This document shows, in pieces, positions 32,741 to 41,646 of a stretch of 64,000 bases of DNA (within the stretch, counting starts at the first letter, position 1; each line of letters starts with the position of its first letter). The notes beneath the pieces were generated by a model. That model made no database searches. It had not been told where the DNA came from and worked only from the letters and a program-made list of their open reading frames with translations. The stretch is from Oscillospiraceae bacterium (lineage in GTDB: Bacteria; Bacillota; Clostridia; Oscillospirales; Ruminococcaceae). Made by a program: the position numbers and the translations under genes. The stretch lies in contig JAFXCV010000058.1 in NCBI GenBank assembly GCA_017521325.1, positions 1-64,000 of the forward strand, in the 5' to 3' direction.

Positions 32741-34561
32741 TTACGCCTTCTTGCTCTTCTGCTTTGCACGCAGGGAGTTGTCCAGAATGCGCTTGCGGAT
32801 ACGCAGGGATTCGGGAGTCACCTCCAGCAGCTCGTCGTCCGCCAGAAATTCCAGACAATCCTCAAGGCTCATGATTCTCGGCGGCACCAGACGCAGTGCG
32901 TCATCCGAGCCGCTGGCTCTTGTGTTTGTCAGGTGCTTTCTCTTGCAGACATTCACGACCATGTCATCCGCCTTCGGGGAAACACCCACGACCATGCCCT
33001 CATACACGGGCACGCCTGCGCCGATAAAGAGCGTACCACGCTCCTGCGCATTGTAAAGTCCGTAGGTCACTGCCTCGCCCGATTCATGACAGATCAGGGA
33101 ACCCGAGCTTCTTCTCGGAATATCACCCTTATACGGGATGTAGCTGTCAAATACGCTGCTCATGATGCCCTCGCCACGGGTGTTCGTGAGGAATTCTCCC
33201 TTGTAGCCGAACAGACCTCTGGAGGGAACGAGGAATTCCAGACGCATGCGGCTGCCCTGCGGATGCATCGTCTGCAGCTCGCCCTTACGGGTACCCATCT
33301 TTTCCATAACGGTGCCCACGCATTCCTCGGGAACATCCACAACCAGACGTTCCTGCGGTTCATACAGCTTGCCGTCGATTTCCTTGTACAGTACTCTGGG
33401 GGTGGAAACCGCCAGCTCATAGCCCTCACGGCGCATGTTCTCTACGAGGATCGACAGGTGCATTTCACCTCTGCCCGCTACGCTGAAGGAATCGGTGTTG
33501 TCGGTTTCCGTCACACGCAGGGAAACGTCCTTCAGCAGCTCCTTGAACAGGCGTTCACGCAGCTGACGGGAGGTCACATACTTGCCCTCCTGCCCTGCAA
33601 AGGGGCTGTCGTTGACGGAGAATGTCATTTCCATTGTCGGTTCGCTGATGTGCGCAAAGGGCAGTGCTTCGGGGGCATCGGGTGCGCAGAGGGTATCGCC
33701 GATGGTGATGTCCGCAATGCCGCTGATGCAGACAATGTCGCCGACGGTGGATTTCTCCACATTCACCTGACCCAAGCCCTGCATCTGCGCAAGCGTTACA
33801 ATTCTCGCAGGTCTGGGATTCTTGTCGGAATTGGCGTTGCAAACCACAACGGGCTGATTCACCGTCATCGTACCACGCTGAATTCTGCCGATGGCGATTC
33901 TTCCGACATAATCATTATAGTCGATCGAGGAAATGAGCATCTGCAGCGGCTCATCCGGTTCGCCCTTGGGCGGCTCAATGTAGCTGATGATCGTTTCAAA
34001 AAGCGGCTTGAGATCCGTGCCTGCCTCATACTGGCTCAGGGAAGCCGTGCCTGCTCTGCCGGAGCAGAAGAGAATGGGGCTTTCGAGCTGCTCCTCATCT
34101 GCGTCAAGGTCAAGCAGGAGTTCGAGCACCTCGTCACCGATCTCGTCAAGACGTGCATCGGGACGGTCAATCTTGTTCACCACGATGATGATCTTGTGTC
34201 CCATCTCCAGCGCTCTGGAAAGAACGAATCTTGTCTGCGGCATCGGGCCTTCGGCTGCATCCACAAGGAGGATGACGCCGTCCACCATGCTCAGAACACG
34301 CTCCACCTCGCCGCCGAAATCGGCATGTCCGGGGGTGTCAATGATGTTGATCTTGATGTCCTTGTACTGCACCGCTGTATTTTTTGCAAGGATCGTGATG
34401 CCACGCTCACGCTCAATGTCGTTCGAGTCCATGACACGATCCGCAACGTTCTGGTTTTCACGGAATACGCCGCCCTGCTTGAGCATCTCATCCACAAGCG
34501 TGGTCTTGCCGTGGTCAACGTGGGCAATAATGGCGACATTTCTCAAATTCTCTCTGATCAT
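32741..34561 (-). CDS. typA: Ribosome-associated GTPase TypA/BipA
   Basis: Translational GTPase of the EF-G group that helps 50S assembly and stress growth. 606 residues, standard. G1 AHVDHGKTTLVDEML, G3 DTPGHADFGGEVERVL, G4 NKIDRPDAR, G5 area SGRAG. Domain II (IGRIQRGTMTVNQPVVV) and the C-terminal BipA-specific domain (SLRIRKRILDN) are present. Start at 34561 after AGGAAGG; an upstream ATG pair is rejected. Confidence 0.97.
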   Translation of the reverse strand: MIRENLRNVAIIAHVDHGKTTLVDEMLKQGGVFRENQNVADRVMDSNDIERERGITILAKNTAVQYKDIKINIIDTPGHADFGGEVERVLSMVDGVILLVDAAEGPMPQTRFVLSRALEMGHKIIIVVNKIDRPDARLDEIGDEVLELLLDLDADEEQLESPILFCSGRAGTASLSQYEAGTDLKPLFETIISYIEPPKGEPDEPLQMLISSIDYNDYVGRIAIGRIQRGTMTVNQPVVVCNANSDKNPRPARIVTLAQMQGLGQVNVEKSTVGDIVCISGIADITIGDTLCAPDAPEALPFAHISEPTMEMTFSVNDSPFAGQEGKYVTSRQLRERLFKELLKDVSLRVTETDNTDSFSVAGRGEMHLSILVENMRREGYELAVSTPRVLYKEIDGKLYEPQERLVVDVPEECVGTVMEKMGTRKGELQTMHPQGSRMRLEFLVPSRGLFGYKGEFLTNTRGEGIMSSVFDSYIPYKGDIPRRSSGSLICHESGEAVTYGLYNAQERGTLFIGAGVPVYEGMVVGVSPKADDMVVNVCKRKHLTNTRASGSDDALRLVPPRIMSLEDCLEFLADDELLEVTPESLRIRKRILDNSLRAKQKSKKA

Positions 34562-34605
34562 AAAGCTACCTTCCTTTGGTTTTCTGTTCATTGTTCGCAT
34601 TTATC

Positions 34606-34634
34606 AGTATATCACAATTTTTCGCTGAATGCAA
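34606..34634 (-). promoter_or_regulatory. Promoter of typA
   Basis: Minus strand TTGCAT (34629-34634), 17 bases, TATACT (34606-34611). Confidence 0.75.
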
Positions 34635-34757
34635 GGTTTCTTCAGAAATATGGCGTTTTTTACGAATGCCATGCCCCATCCAATCCGCATTATGGCAATT
34701 TTTTACCCTGATATTCCTAAAAAAAGAAATTTTTATCGAAAAATCCCATTCCACCCC

Positions 34758-34786
34758 TTGACAAAAGCCCTCCAATCCGTTATAAT
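34758..34786 (+). promoter_or_regulatory. Promoter of the sodium/solute symporter gene
   Basis: TTGACA (34758-34763), 17 bases, TATAAT (34781-34786). The 76-base leader after it has short AAGCATC-type repeats and no recognised riboswitch. Confidence 0.9.
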
Positions 34787-34862
34787 AAGTAATGTGATTT
34801 AATGCATAAAAGCTTAAAAGCATCAAAGCATCAAAGCGCAAAAGTGAAAGGAAGGCAGAATT

Positions 34863-36422
34863 ATGATTAAGTGGATCATTCTGGTGTGCTACCTGCTGAG
34901 CATGGTGGGCATCGGATTTTACTGCAGCAAAAAGACAAAGAATGTCAGTGATTTCGTACTGGGCGGCAGAAGCATCGGCCCGTGGTTTTCGGCATTTGCA
35001 TTCGGCACGTCCTATTTCTCGGCGGTGGTATTCATCGGCTACGCAGGACAGTTCGGCTGGAAATACGGCATTTCCGCCACATGGATCGGTCTTGGCAATG
35101 CTCTGATCGGCTCGCTCTTGGCGTGGATGGTACTGGGCAGACGCACGAGAATCATGACAAAGCATCTCGACTGCAAGACGATGCCGGAATTTTTCGAAAA
35201 GCGCTACGACAGCAAAGCGCTGAAGATCGCAGCATCCCTGATCGTGTTTATTTTCCTGATTCCCTACACAGCGTCCGTTTACAACGGACTGTCCCGACTC
35301 TTTGAAAGCTCACTGGGCATTCCCTATATCTACTGCATCATCATCATGGCGGTGTTTACGGCGATTTATGTCATTGCAGGTGGCTTCCACGCAACGGCAC
35401 TCAATGACTTCATTCAGGGTATGATCATGCTCGCAGGCATTATCGCCGTGGTTATCACTGTTGTGAATGCGCAGGGCGGCATGGGCGAAGCAATGCAGAA
35501 CCTCGGCAAGATCGCCGACGACAGCGGCAACACGGGAACGCTCAACAGCACATTCGGCCCGTATCCTGCGGATCTTTTGGGCGTTGTGGTACTTACCTCC
35601 CTCGGCACATGGGGACTGCCGCAGATGATCCAGAAGTTCTACTCGATTTCCGATGACAATGCCATCAAGCGTGGCACGATCATTTCCACGGTATTTGCCC
35701 TGATCGTATCGGGCGGCTGCTATTTCCTCGGCGGCTTTGGCAGACTGTTTGCAACAACGGATGCAGCGGATATTTCCAAGACGCTGATCAATGTTGTAAA
35801 CGGCAAGCTGGAATACGATGCGATCATTCCGGCAATGCTCGAATCCGCACTTCCGGAATTTCTGATTGCGCTTGTGGTGGTTCTGGTGCTTTCCGCATCC
35901 ATGTCCACGCTCTCCTCTCTCGTGCTGACCTCCAGCTCCACGCTGACGCTTGACCTGATCAAGCCTGCCATGAAGAAGAACATGTCCGAGAAGCAGCAGG
36001 TGCTGATCATGCGTATTTTCATTGCAGTGTTCCTGCTGATTTCCGTCATCATGGCGGCAAACAAGAATGCCTATATTACGACACTTATGTCGATTTCATG
36101 GGGTGCGCTGTCCGGCTCCTTCCTTGCGCCCTTCATGCTGGGACTCTTCTCAAAGAAGATCACCCCTGCATCTGTCTGGGCATGCTTCGGCTTTGCCGTG
36201 ATCTTCACACTCGGACACACGGCACTGTTCTGCATGGGCTGGTTCCCGGAGATCGCCAAGGCTGCAAATAGTCTGCCGATTCCCGTGACCATCACTTCTC
36301 CTCTGAATGCAGGTGCATTCTGCATGCTGTTCTCCATTGTGATCTGCTATGTGGTAAGCCTGTTTACCAAGGTCAAGGATGAAAAGCAGGTAGAAAAAGT
36401 ATTTGCCTGCTACAGCAAATAA
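34863..36422 (+). CDS. Sodium:solute symporter (SSS family)
   Basis: 519 residues, about 13 transmembrane helices, LeuT-type fold. N-terminal VCYLLSMVGIGFYCSKKTKNVSDFVLGGRSIGPWFSAFAFGTSYFSAV is the SSS signature (SDFxLGGR, Na+-site residues in helix 2). WGLPQMIQKFYSISDD and VLVLSASMSTLSSLVLTSSSTLTLDL match PutP/PanF-type members (Na2-site Ser/Thr). Substrate (proline, pantothenate or another) cannot be fixed from sequence. Own consensus promoter and terminator: monocistronic. Confidence 0.93.
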   Translation: MIKWIILVCYLLSMVGIGFYCSKKTKNVSDFVLGGRSIGPWFSAFAFGTSYFSAVVFIGYAGQFGWKYGISATWIGLGNALIGSLLAWMVLGRRTRIMTKHLDCKTMPEFFEKRYDSKALKIAASLIVFIFLIPYTASVYNGLSRLFESSLGIPYIYCIIIMAVFTAIYVIAGGFHATALNDFIQGMIMLAGIIAVVITVVNAQGGMGEAMQNLGKIADDSGNTGTLNSTFGPYPADLLGVVVLTSLGTWGLPQMIQKFYSISDDNAIKRGTIISTVFALIVSGGCYFLGGFGRLFATTDAADISKTLINVVNGKLEYDAIIPAMLESALPEFLIALVVVLVLSASMSTLSSLVLTSSSTLTLDLIKPAMKKNMSEKQQVLIMRIFIAVFLLISVIMAANKNAYITTLMSISWGALSGSFLAPFMLGLFSKKITPASVWACFGFAVIFTLGHTALFCMGWFPEIAKAANSLPIPVTITSPLNAGAFCMLFSIVICYVVSLFTKVKDEKQVEKVFACYSK

Positions 36423-36431
36423 ATGATACAC

Positions 36432-36465
36432 AAAACCCCCGAAGCCTCAGCCTCGGGGGTTTTTC
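36432..36465. terminator. Bidirectional terminator
   Basis: AAAACCCCCGAGG-type stem (AAAACCCCCGAAGCCTCAG, CCTCGGGGGTTTTT) between convergent genes. Confidence 0.85.
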
Positions 36466-37587
36466 TCATATACTTTTGCGGAACCAGTCCGGAGTATCGC
36501 CGAAATCAGCGAAAAGCGCCTCGCCGTAGGAATCCAGCGTTTTCACACAGAACGCCGCAAATGCTCTGATGATGTCCTGTGTTTCGCTCTCCTGCGAAAC
36601 CGCACAGGTCTTTGCGCACGAGATCGTGAAATTACAGCCGGAAATCTGCAGCTCCATCTGGAATTCGTTGAACGCCGGATTGCGGTACACCGTCACCTTG
36701 TACAGGTAGCCGTGTGCATCCACACAGGTGAGGACATTCTCACAGCCTGCGGCATTCTTCTGCAGCTCGTAGCGGGTGGATGCAAATGCACGTCTGACCA
36801 GCCGCTTATCCATCAGATGTGCAAACAGCTGTGCCGATGCGGACGGTGCGGCGTTTGTCTGCACGCACGGGATTGCTTCATCCGCAAGCGCACACAGACG
36901 CTCGGTGTGCTTCAGACTGCACTGCATGAAGTGTTCCTGCATTTCCTGCGGAAAGACGCAGCTTCTGCCCGACCATTTCGGATCGCCCAGATAGGGGCGC
37001 AGCTTGTGGATGATCTCCGCCGTGGAACGTGGTGACGGATCGTCCGTCGCCTCCACGCAGACCTTGATGGTGTTGTATTTCTGTCCGTCGTCGAAATCAC
37101 GCAGATGCATGATGCGGTTGGACTTGAACGGCGGATCGGTCAGCGTCGGGTGCTTGCCCTGCTGTTTGCGGAATTCCACCGCAAGACTCGGATTGCTGTC
37201 GGAAAACCAGTTGATGCCGTCAAGAATGAGCGTTCCGAAGGGAACCTCATACTGCCGTGGAATCTTGGAGAACAGTGCAATGATGTCGTCCTCATCCCCA
37301 CGCTCGGCGTGGATCACACCGTTTCGCCAGTCCTCCGAAAAGCTGCTCAGGTAAGGGTCGGCAGAGCCGTCAAAATCCTCGGTGTAGTAATACTTTTCAA
37401 GCATCGGGAACTGCTGCAGCATTTTCTCAAACACCTCGCTGTTGTTGACGGTGTGCAGAGAAAAGGCGAGGTGGGAATAGGAAAATCCCAGTTCCTCCAG
37501 CATCTGTTCGAGGTAGGGCGTGGTCTGTCCGAAGCTTACTTTGTCGGCAATGTTGTACAGGTAGGTGTCAAAAATGCGCATTTTCAT
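36466..37587 (-). CDS. Uncharacterised protein
   Basis: 373 residues, soluble, no signal peptide and no family recognised. The N-terminal third is Tyr/Asp-rich (YYYTEDFDGSADPYLSSFSEDW); the middle has FGTLILDGINWF and IKVCVEATDD; the C-terminus is Cys-containing (GCNFTISCAKTCAVSQ). Single gene with a consensus promoter and a shared terminator, so it is surely expressed. Base usage resembles its neighbours. Function unknown. Confidence 0.85.
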   Translation of the reverse strand: MKMRIFDTYLYNIADKVSFGQTTPYLEQMLEELGFSYSHLAFSLHTVNNSEVFEKMLQQFPMLEKYYYTEDFDGSADPYLSSFSEDWRNGVIHAERGDEDDIIALFSKIPRQYEVPFGTLILDGINWFSDSNPSLAVEFRKQQGKHPTLTDPPFKSNRIMHLRDFDDGQKYNTIKVCVEATDDPSPRSTAEIIHKLRPYLGDPKWSGRSCVFPQEMQEHFMQCSLKHTERLCALADEAIPCVQTNAAPSASAQLFAHLMDKRLVRRAFASTRYELQKNAAGCENVLTCVDAHGYLYKVTVYRNPAFNEFQMELQISGCNFTISCAKTCAVSQESETQDIIRAFAAFCVKTLDSYGEALFADFGDTPDWFRKSI

Positions 37588-37655
37588 GTTTCTTCCCCCG
37601 ATATTATTTTTTCTGTTTTGTAAACATGATTTGCCAAAAACTGTTTATTAGTTTC

Positions 37656-37684
37656 ATTATAGCACACGAATTTTTGAAAGTCAA
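37656..37684 (-). promoter_or_regulatory. Promoter of the uncharacterised gene
   Basis: Minus strand TTGACT (37679-37684), 17 bases, TATAAT (37656-37661). Confidence 0.85.
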
Positions 37685-37806
37685 TGAGAAATTGACGAAA
37701 AATGCGGAATTTTGAAAGAAAAGAGCGGAAAAATCCGCACCTTTTATGAGACAGCGCCCGAAAGGGGGAGGGGGGACAGCGATCCCGATAAAATTCATTT
37801 TCGGTG

Positions 37807-37835
37807 TTTACAAATGCAAAAAACTGTGCTATAAT
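37807..37835 (+). promoter_or_regulatory. Promoter of metG
   Basis: TTTACA (37807-37812), 17 bases, TATAAT (37830-37835). Confidence 0.85.
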
Positions 37836-37882
37836 AAGAATAACGCCGCTTTGCGGCAGACAAAAAAAGGAGGAATTTCCCC

Positions 37883-39823
37883 ATGTCCAAACCGTATTAT
37901 ATCACCACGCCGATTTATTACCCGTCGGGTAATCCCCATATCGGCCATTGCTATACAACCGTTGCGTGCGATTCCATTGCACGTTACCGCCGCATGCAGG
38001 GCTATGATGTCATGTTCCTGACAGGAACGGACGAGCATGGTCTGAAGATCGAAAAGAAGGCTGCCGAGGCAGGTGTCACCCCCAAGGAGTACGTTGACGA
38101 GATCGTGGAGATCTTCAAGAAGCTCTGGGAATACATGAACATCAACTACGACCGCTACATTCGCACAACGGATGATTATCATGTGGAATCCGTGCAGAAG
38201 ATCTTCAAGGCGCTCTATGACAAGGGCTACATCTACAAGGGCGAATACACGGGCAAATACTGCACGCCCTGCGAGAGCTTCTGGACTTCTTCCCAGCTCA
38301 AGGACGGCAAATGCCCCGACTGCGGCCGTGAGGTGAGCGATGCCAAGGAAGAGGCATATTTCTTCAAGATGTCCCCCTTTGCAGAGCGTCTGGAGAAGCT
38401 GCTGACGGAAACCGACTATCTGCAGCCCCGCACCCGTGCAACAGAGCTTGTCAACAACTTCATCAAGCCCGGTCTTGAGGATCTGTGCGTTTCCAGAACC
38501 TCCTTCACATGGGGCGTTCCGGTTTCCTTCGACGAAAAGCATGTTGTGTATGTGTGGATCGACGCACTTTCCAACTACATCACGGCACTCGGCTATGAGA
38601 ACGGTGCCTATGCAGATTTCGACAAATTCTGGCCTGCGGATGTCCACATGGTTGCAAAGGACATCATGCGTTTCCATGCGATCATCTGGCCGGCAATGCT
38701 CATGGCACTCGATCTTCCGCTGCCCAAGCATCTTGCCGTACACGGCTGGATCACCTTCAACGGACAGAAAATGTCCAAGTCCCTCGGCAACGTGGTCGAT
38801 CCCTTCGTACTCGGACAGCGTTACAGCCCCGATGCGATCCGCTACCACATCCTGCGTGAAATGGCACTCGGCGCTGACAGCTCCTTCTCGAATGAGATCA
38901 TGATCAACCGCATCAACTCCGACCTTGCAAACGGCTTCGGCAATCTCGTTTCCCGTACCGTTGCCATGGCGGACAAGTATTTCGGCGGCACACTCCCCGA
39001 GGAGCGTGAGGCAGGCGAATTTGACGACGAGCTGATTTCCGTTGCATCCTCCGTTCGTGATGCAGTGGACGGCTATATGGACAATACGCAGCTGAACCTC
39101 GCACTGACGGAAATTTTCAAGCTCGTGGACAGAGCCAACAAATACATTGACGAAACCGCACCGTGGGTGCTGGGCAAGGACGAGAGCAAGAAGGCAAGAC
39201 TTGCAAGCGTGCTGTACAACCTGCTCGAAAGCATCCGTATTGCCTCCACACTGCTGTCGTGCTTCATGCCGACGACCATGCCCAAGGTTTGGGAGCAGAT
39301 CGGTGCTGCCGAAGGCGATGTGACTTATGAAAATGCAGGAAAATTCGGCGTTCTCCCTGCAAATGTGACGGTACACAAGGGCGACATGCTCTTCCCCCGT
39401 ATTGACGTGGAGAAGGAAATTGAGGAACTCAACCAGATCATCAAGAATGCAGAGCCGAAGGAAGAGGAGCCTGCCTACACACCCCAGCCGCAGGCAGAGG
39501 AAATCGAATTTGATGATTTCATGAAGGTTGACCTGCGTGTGGCAAAGGTGACGGCGTGCGAAAAGGTGAAGAAATCCAAGAAGCTCCTGTGCCTGCAGCT
39601 GGATGACGGCATGGGCGGCAGACAGGTGGTTTCGGGCATTGCGCAGTGGTATGCGCCCGAGGATCTGATCGGCAAAAAGGTTATCATCGTGGCAAATCTC
39701 AAGCCCGTCAAGCTCTGCGGCGTGGAAAGCTGCGGCATGATCTGTGCGGCAGATATGCCCGACGGCAGCGCAAAGGTACAGTTTGCGGATGACGCTTATC
39801 CGTGCGGCGCAAAGCTGAGATAA
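37883..39823 (+). CDS. metG: Methionyl-tRNA synthetase
   Basis: Class I synthetase, 646 residues. TTPIYYPSGNPHIGHCYT holds HIGH; a zinc knuckle CTPCESFW...CPDCGR follows; KMSKSLGN is the KMSKS loop (~residue 295). The C-terminal appended OB-fold domain (DFMKVDLRVAKV, VSGIAQWY, KLCGVESCGMICAA) is the Arc1p/EMAP-type tRNA-binding domain that makes the enzyme dimeric in Firmicutes. GGAGGA precedes the start. No T-box is seen in the short leader. Confidence 0.97.
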   Translation: MSKPYYITTPIYYPSGNPHIGHCYTTVACDSIARYRRMQGYDVMFLTGTDEHGLKIEKKAAEAGVTPKEYVDEIVEIFKKLWEYMNINYDRYIRTTDDYHVESVQKIFKALYDKGYIYKGEYTGKYCTPCESFWTSSQLKDGKCPDCGREVSDAKEEAYFFKMSPFAERLEKLLTETDYLQPRTRATELVNNFIKPGLEDLCVSRTSFTWGVPVSFDEKHVVYVWIDALSNYITALGYENGAYADFDKFWPADVHMVAKDIMRFHAIIWPAMLMALDLPLPKHLAVHGWITFNGQKMSKSLGNVVDPFVLGQRYSPDAIRYHILREMALGADSSFSNEIMINRINSDLANGFGNLVSRTVAMADKYFGGTLPEEREAGEFDDELISVASSVRDAVDGYMDNTQLNLALTEIFKLVDRANKYIDETAPWVLGKDESKKARLASVLYNLLESIRIASTLLSCFMPTTMPKVWEQIGAAEGDVTYENAGKFGVLPANVTVHKGDMLFPRIDVEKEIEELNQIIKNAEPKEEEPAYTPQPQAEEIEFDDFMKVDLRVAKVTACEKVKKSKKLLCLQLDDGMGGRQVVSGIAQWYAPEDLIGKKVIIVANLKPVKLCGVESCGMICAADMPDGSAKVQFADDAYPCGAKLR

Positions 39824-39848
39824 GCGGATTTTTCATAATTTTTATGAC

Positions 39849-39872
39849 TTTCCCCTGTCTTTGACAGGGGAA
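39849..39872 (+). terminator. Hairpin after metG
   Basis: TTCCCCTGTC, TTT, GACAGGGGAA; weak T-run, so termination may be partial. Confidence 0.5.
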
Positions 39873-39898
39873 TCTTATATCCCGAAAGGAGCAGCAGC

Positions 39899-40696
39899 AT
39901 GCAGTACATCGACTTTCACGCACATGCATTTTCGGATAAAATTGCAGAGAGAACCATCGCCTCGCTTGCCGCAATCTGCGGCGAAACGCCCGAAACAAAC
40001 GGCACGCTCGCCGATACGGAGCGTGTGATGAAGGAGTGGGGCGTGGATGGCTTTGTCATCCACAGCATCGCCACAAAGCCCTCGCAGCACCTCGTCTGCA
40101 ACAACTGGGCGGCATCTGTCAAAGCACCGCATATCTTCCCCTTCGGCAGCGTTCATCCCGACGGCGAGGATGTGATGGAGGAGCTGGAGCGCATCAAGGC
40201 ACTCGGACTTTACGGCATCAAGCTCCATCCCGATTACCAGAATTTTATGGTGGATGAGGAGAGAATGTTCCCCATCTACCGCAGATGCGGGGAACTGGGA
40301 CTTCCCATCCTGTTCCACGCAGGCTTTGATCCGCTGAGCCCCGATCTCGTCCACTGCACGCCGCAGGGGGCAGCAAGGGCGCTTGCGGCAGCCCCCGAAA
40401 CCACCATGATCATGGCGCATATGGGCGGCAATGAACGCTGGGATGAGGTGGAGGAAGTCCTCTGCGGAAAGTTCCAAAATCTCTATCTGGACACCTCCCT
40501 GTGTGCCAAGGCGATGACGGGGGAGCAGTGTCTGCGGATCATCCGCAAGCACGGTGCGGACAAAATCCTCCTCGGCAGCGACTGTCCGTGGGACAATGCC
40601 GCCAATACCATCGAAAAGCTTCGCAATATCGGGCTTTCTGAGGATGAGCAGCGCATGATCTTTGCGGAGAATGCAAAGAGGGTGCTGGGACTGTAA
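39899..40696 (+). CDS. Amidohydrolase-family metal hydrolase
   Basis: 265 residues, TIM-barrel of the amidohydrolase superfamily. DFHAHAF gives the HxH metal pair, GIKLHPDYQ the next His, IMAHMGG another and LLGSDCPW the final Asp. This set is typical of amidohydrolase-2 (ACMSD/decarboxylase-like) and TatD-like proteins. Substrate unknown. AAAGGAG before the start. It lies 75 bases after metG (a place often held by TatD genes), but the sequence favours amidohydrolase-2. Confidence 0.88.
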   Translation: MQYIDFHAHAFSDKIAERTIASLAAICGETPETNGTLADTERVMKEWGVDGFVIHSIATKPSQHLVCNNWAASVKAPHIFPFGSVHPDGEDVMEELERIKALGLYGIKLHPDYQNFMVDEERMFPIYRRCGELGLPILFHAGFDPLSPDLVHCTPQGAARALAAAPETTMIMAHMGGNERWDEVEEVLCGKFQNLYLDTSLCAKAMTGEQCLRIIRKHGADKILLGSDCPWDNAANTIEKLRNIGLSEDEQRMIFAENAKRVLGL

Positions 40697-40723
40697 TGCT
40701 TCTATGGCACATCTGCAGCTTCC

Positions 40724-40757
40724 ATCCGGAGGGGATACCCCCTCCGGATTTTATTTT
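40724..40757 (+). terminator. Terminator after the amidohydrolase gene
   Basis: ATCCGGAGGGG, ATA, CCCCCTCCGGAT, then TTTATTTT. Confidence 0.85.
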
Positions 40758-40810
40758 ATCTGTACAAAAATGTGCTTTAAATTTGTGCATCCGTCCAAAT
40801 TGCAAAGCAA

Positions 40811-40886
40811 ACTTGGCAAATTACTTGACAAGTACACTTGGCAATGCTATAATAGAAACATAGAGAACGCCAAGCGAACTTGGCAA
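40811..40886 (+). promoter_or_regulatory. Promoter with four ACTTGRCAA operator copies
   Basis: TTGACA (40825-40830), 17 bases, TATAAT (40848-40853). ACTTGGCAA or ACTTGACAA occurs at 40811, 40823, 40836 and 40878; the second copy contains the -35 box and is part of the palindrome TACTTGACAAGTA. CCAAGCGAACTTGG is a further palindrome near 40870. Likely sites for the XRE regulator encoded in this operon (inference). Confidence 0.75.
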
Positions 40887-40913
40887 ACACTGCAAACAAT
40901 ACAGGAGGAAACG

Positions 40914-41222
40914 ATGATGACAAGAGAAGAAATTCTGGAAAAGAGCAGACAGGAGAACAAAGAACGGGATCCTTACGAAAAAAGCGTAGACATTACCGCT
41001 GAACGCATCGCATTGTACGTCATGCATGCACTTACAATTCTTCTGACAACTATCAGATTTCTGAAGACAGGTGAACCGGATGTAGGACTCTGGCTTATCA
41101 TGCTTACCGGCGATGCAGTTATGTATATTTACACGGCATTCAAGCTGAGAACCAAGAAAGCAATCACTGAGTCACTTTTATTCATCGCTTTGGATGCACT
41201 GGTTCTTTTTGATTTGTTCTGA
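40914..41222 (+). CDS. Small membrane protein (DUF6442-like) of an XRE operon
   Basis: 102 residues. Charged N-terminus (EEILEKSRQENKERDPYEKSVDITAERIALYVMHAL), two or three transmembrane segments (LTILLTTIRFL, LWLIMLTGDAVMYIYTAF, LLFIALDALVLFDLF). This pattern is common in gut Firmicutes next to a short XRE regulator. AGGAGG precedes ATGATG; either ATG may be used. Function unknown; a membrane sensor or antitoxin-like partner is possible. Confidence 0.8.
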   Translation: MMTREEILEKSRQENKERDPYEKSVDITAERIALYVMHALTILLTTIRFLKTGEPDVGLWLIMLTGDAVMYIYTAFKLRTKKAITESLLFIALDALVLFDLF

Positions 41223-41233
41223 GAGCTGCAATT

Positions 41234-41443
41234 ATGAATGACGCATTGATTTTAAGAAACCGTCTGAAAGAAGTGAGGACGGAGCAGAAAATTTCGCAGG
41301 CAGAACTTGCGAAAAGTGTGGGTGTGTCCCGCAACACCATTAGTTCCATCGAAACCGGACAGTACCAGCCAACTGCTAAGCTTGCACTGATCTTGTGCAT
41401 TGCACTGGATAAGAAATTTGAAGAGCTTTTCTACTTTGATTAA
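41234..41443 (+). CDS. XRE-family regulator
   Basis: 69 residues, a single HTH_3 domain: LRNRLKEVRTEQKISQAELAKSVGVSRNTISSIETGQYQPTAKLALILCIALDKKFEELFYF, with the recognition helix at SRNTISSIE. Eleven bases after the membrane-protein gene, so co-transcribed. Probably binds the repeated ACTTGGCAA sites in front of the operon and represses it. Its last ~35 bases are copied again downstream at 41577-41612 (see findings). Confidence 0.92.
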   Translation: MNDALILRNRLKEVRTEQKISQAELAKSVGVSRNTISSIETGQYQPTAKLALILCIALDKKFEELFYFD

Positions 41444-41445
41444 AA

Positions 41446-41572
41446 AGGTGTAGGTTACTCTAAACTTACCCCCACCCCAACCCCTCCCCCAGAGGGGGAG
41501 GGGCAATATTGCGTGGGTACTGCGTACCCACACCCGCCAAAGGACTTCGTCCTTTGAACCTGATAAAGTTTT
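41446..41572. repeat. Family E repeat, copy 5, flanked by a 37-base direct repeat
   Basis: AAACTTACCCCCACCCCAAC, CCCTCCCCCAGAGGGGGAGG, GGCAATATTG and GTGGGTACTGCGTACCCAC. On either side the end of the XRE gene occurs twice (41410-41446 and 41576-41612, one mismatch). Confidence 0.8.
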
Positions 41573-41612
41573 TCGTAAGAAAATTGAAGAGCTTTTCTAC
41601 TTTGATTAAAAA

Positions 41613-41641
41613 AGCACCCCTGTCTTTAGACAGGGGTGTCA
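41613..41641. terminator. Bidirectional terminator
   Basis: AGCACCCCTGTCT, TTAG, ACAGGGGTGTC with A-run before and T-poor tail after; between XRE operon and CYTH gene. Confidence 0.65.
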
Positions 41642-41646
41642 TAGTA

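Noticed and set aside
32714-34711. 665-codon plus-strand frame
   Set aside because: Antisense shadow of typA; low-complexity His/Arg-rich text and no family match.
34787-34862. Riboswitch in the symporter leader
   Set aside because: Only short AAGCATC-type repeats; no stable conserved fold or terminator.
37829-39376. 515-codon minus-strand frame
   Set aside because: Antisense of metG.
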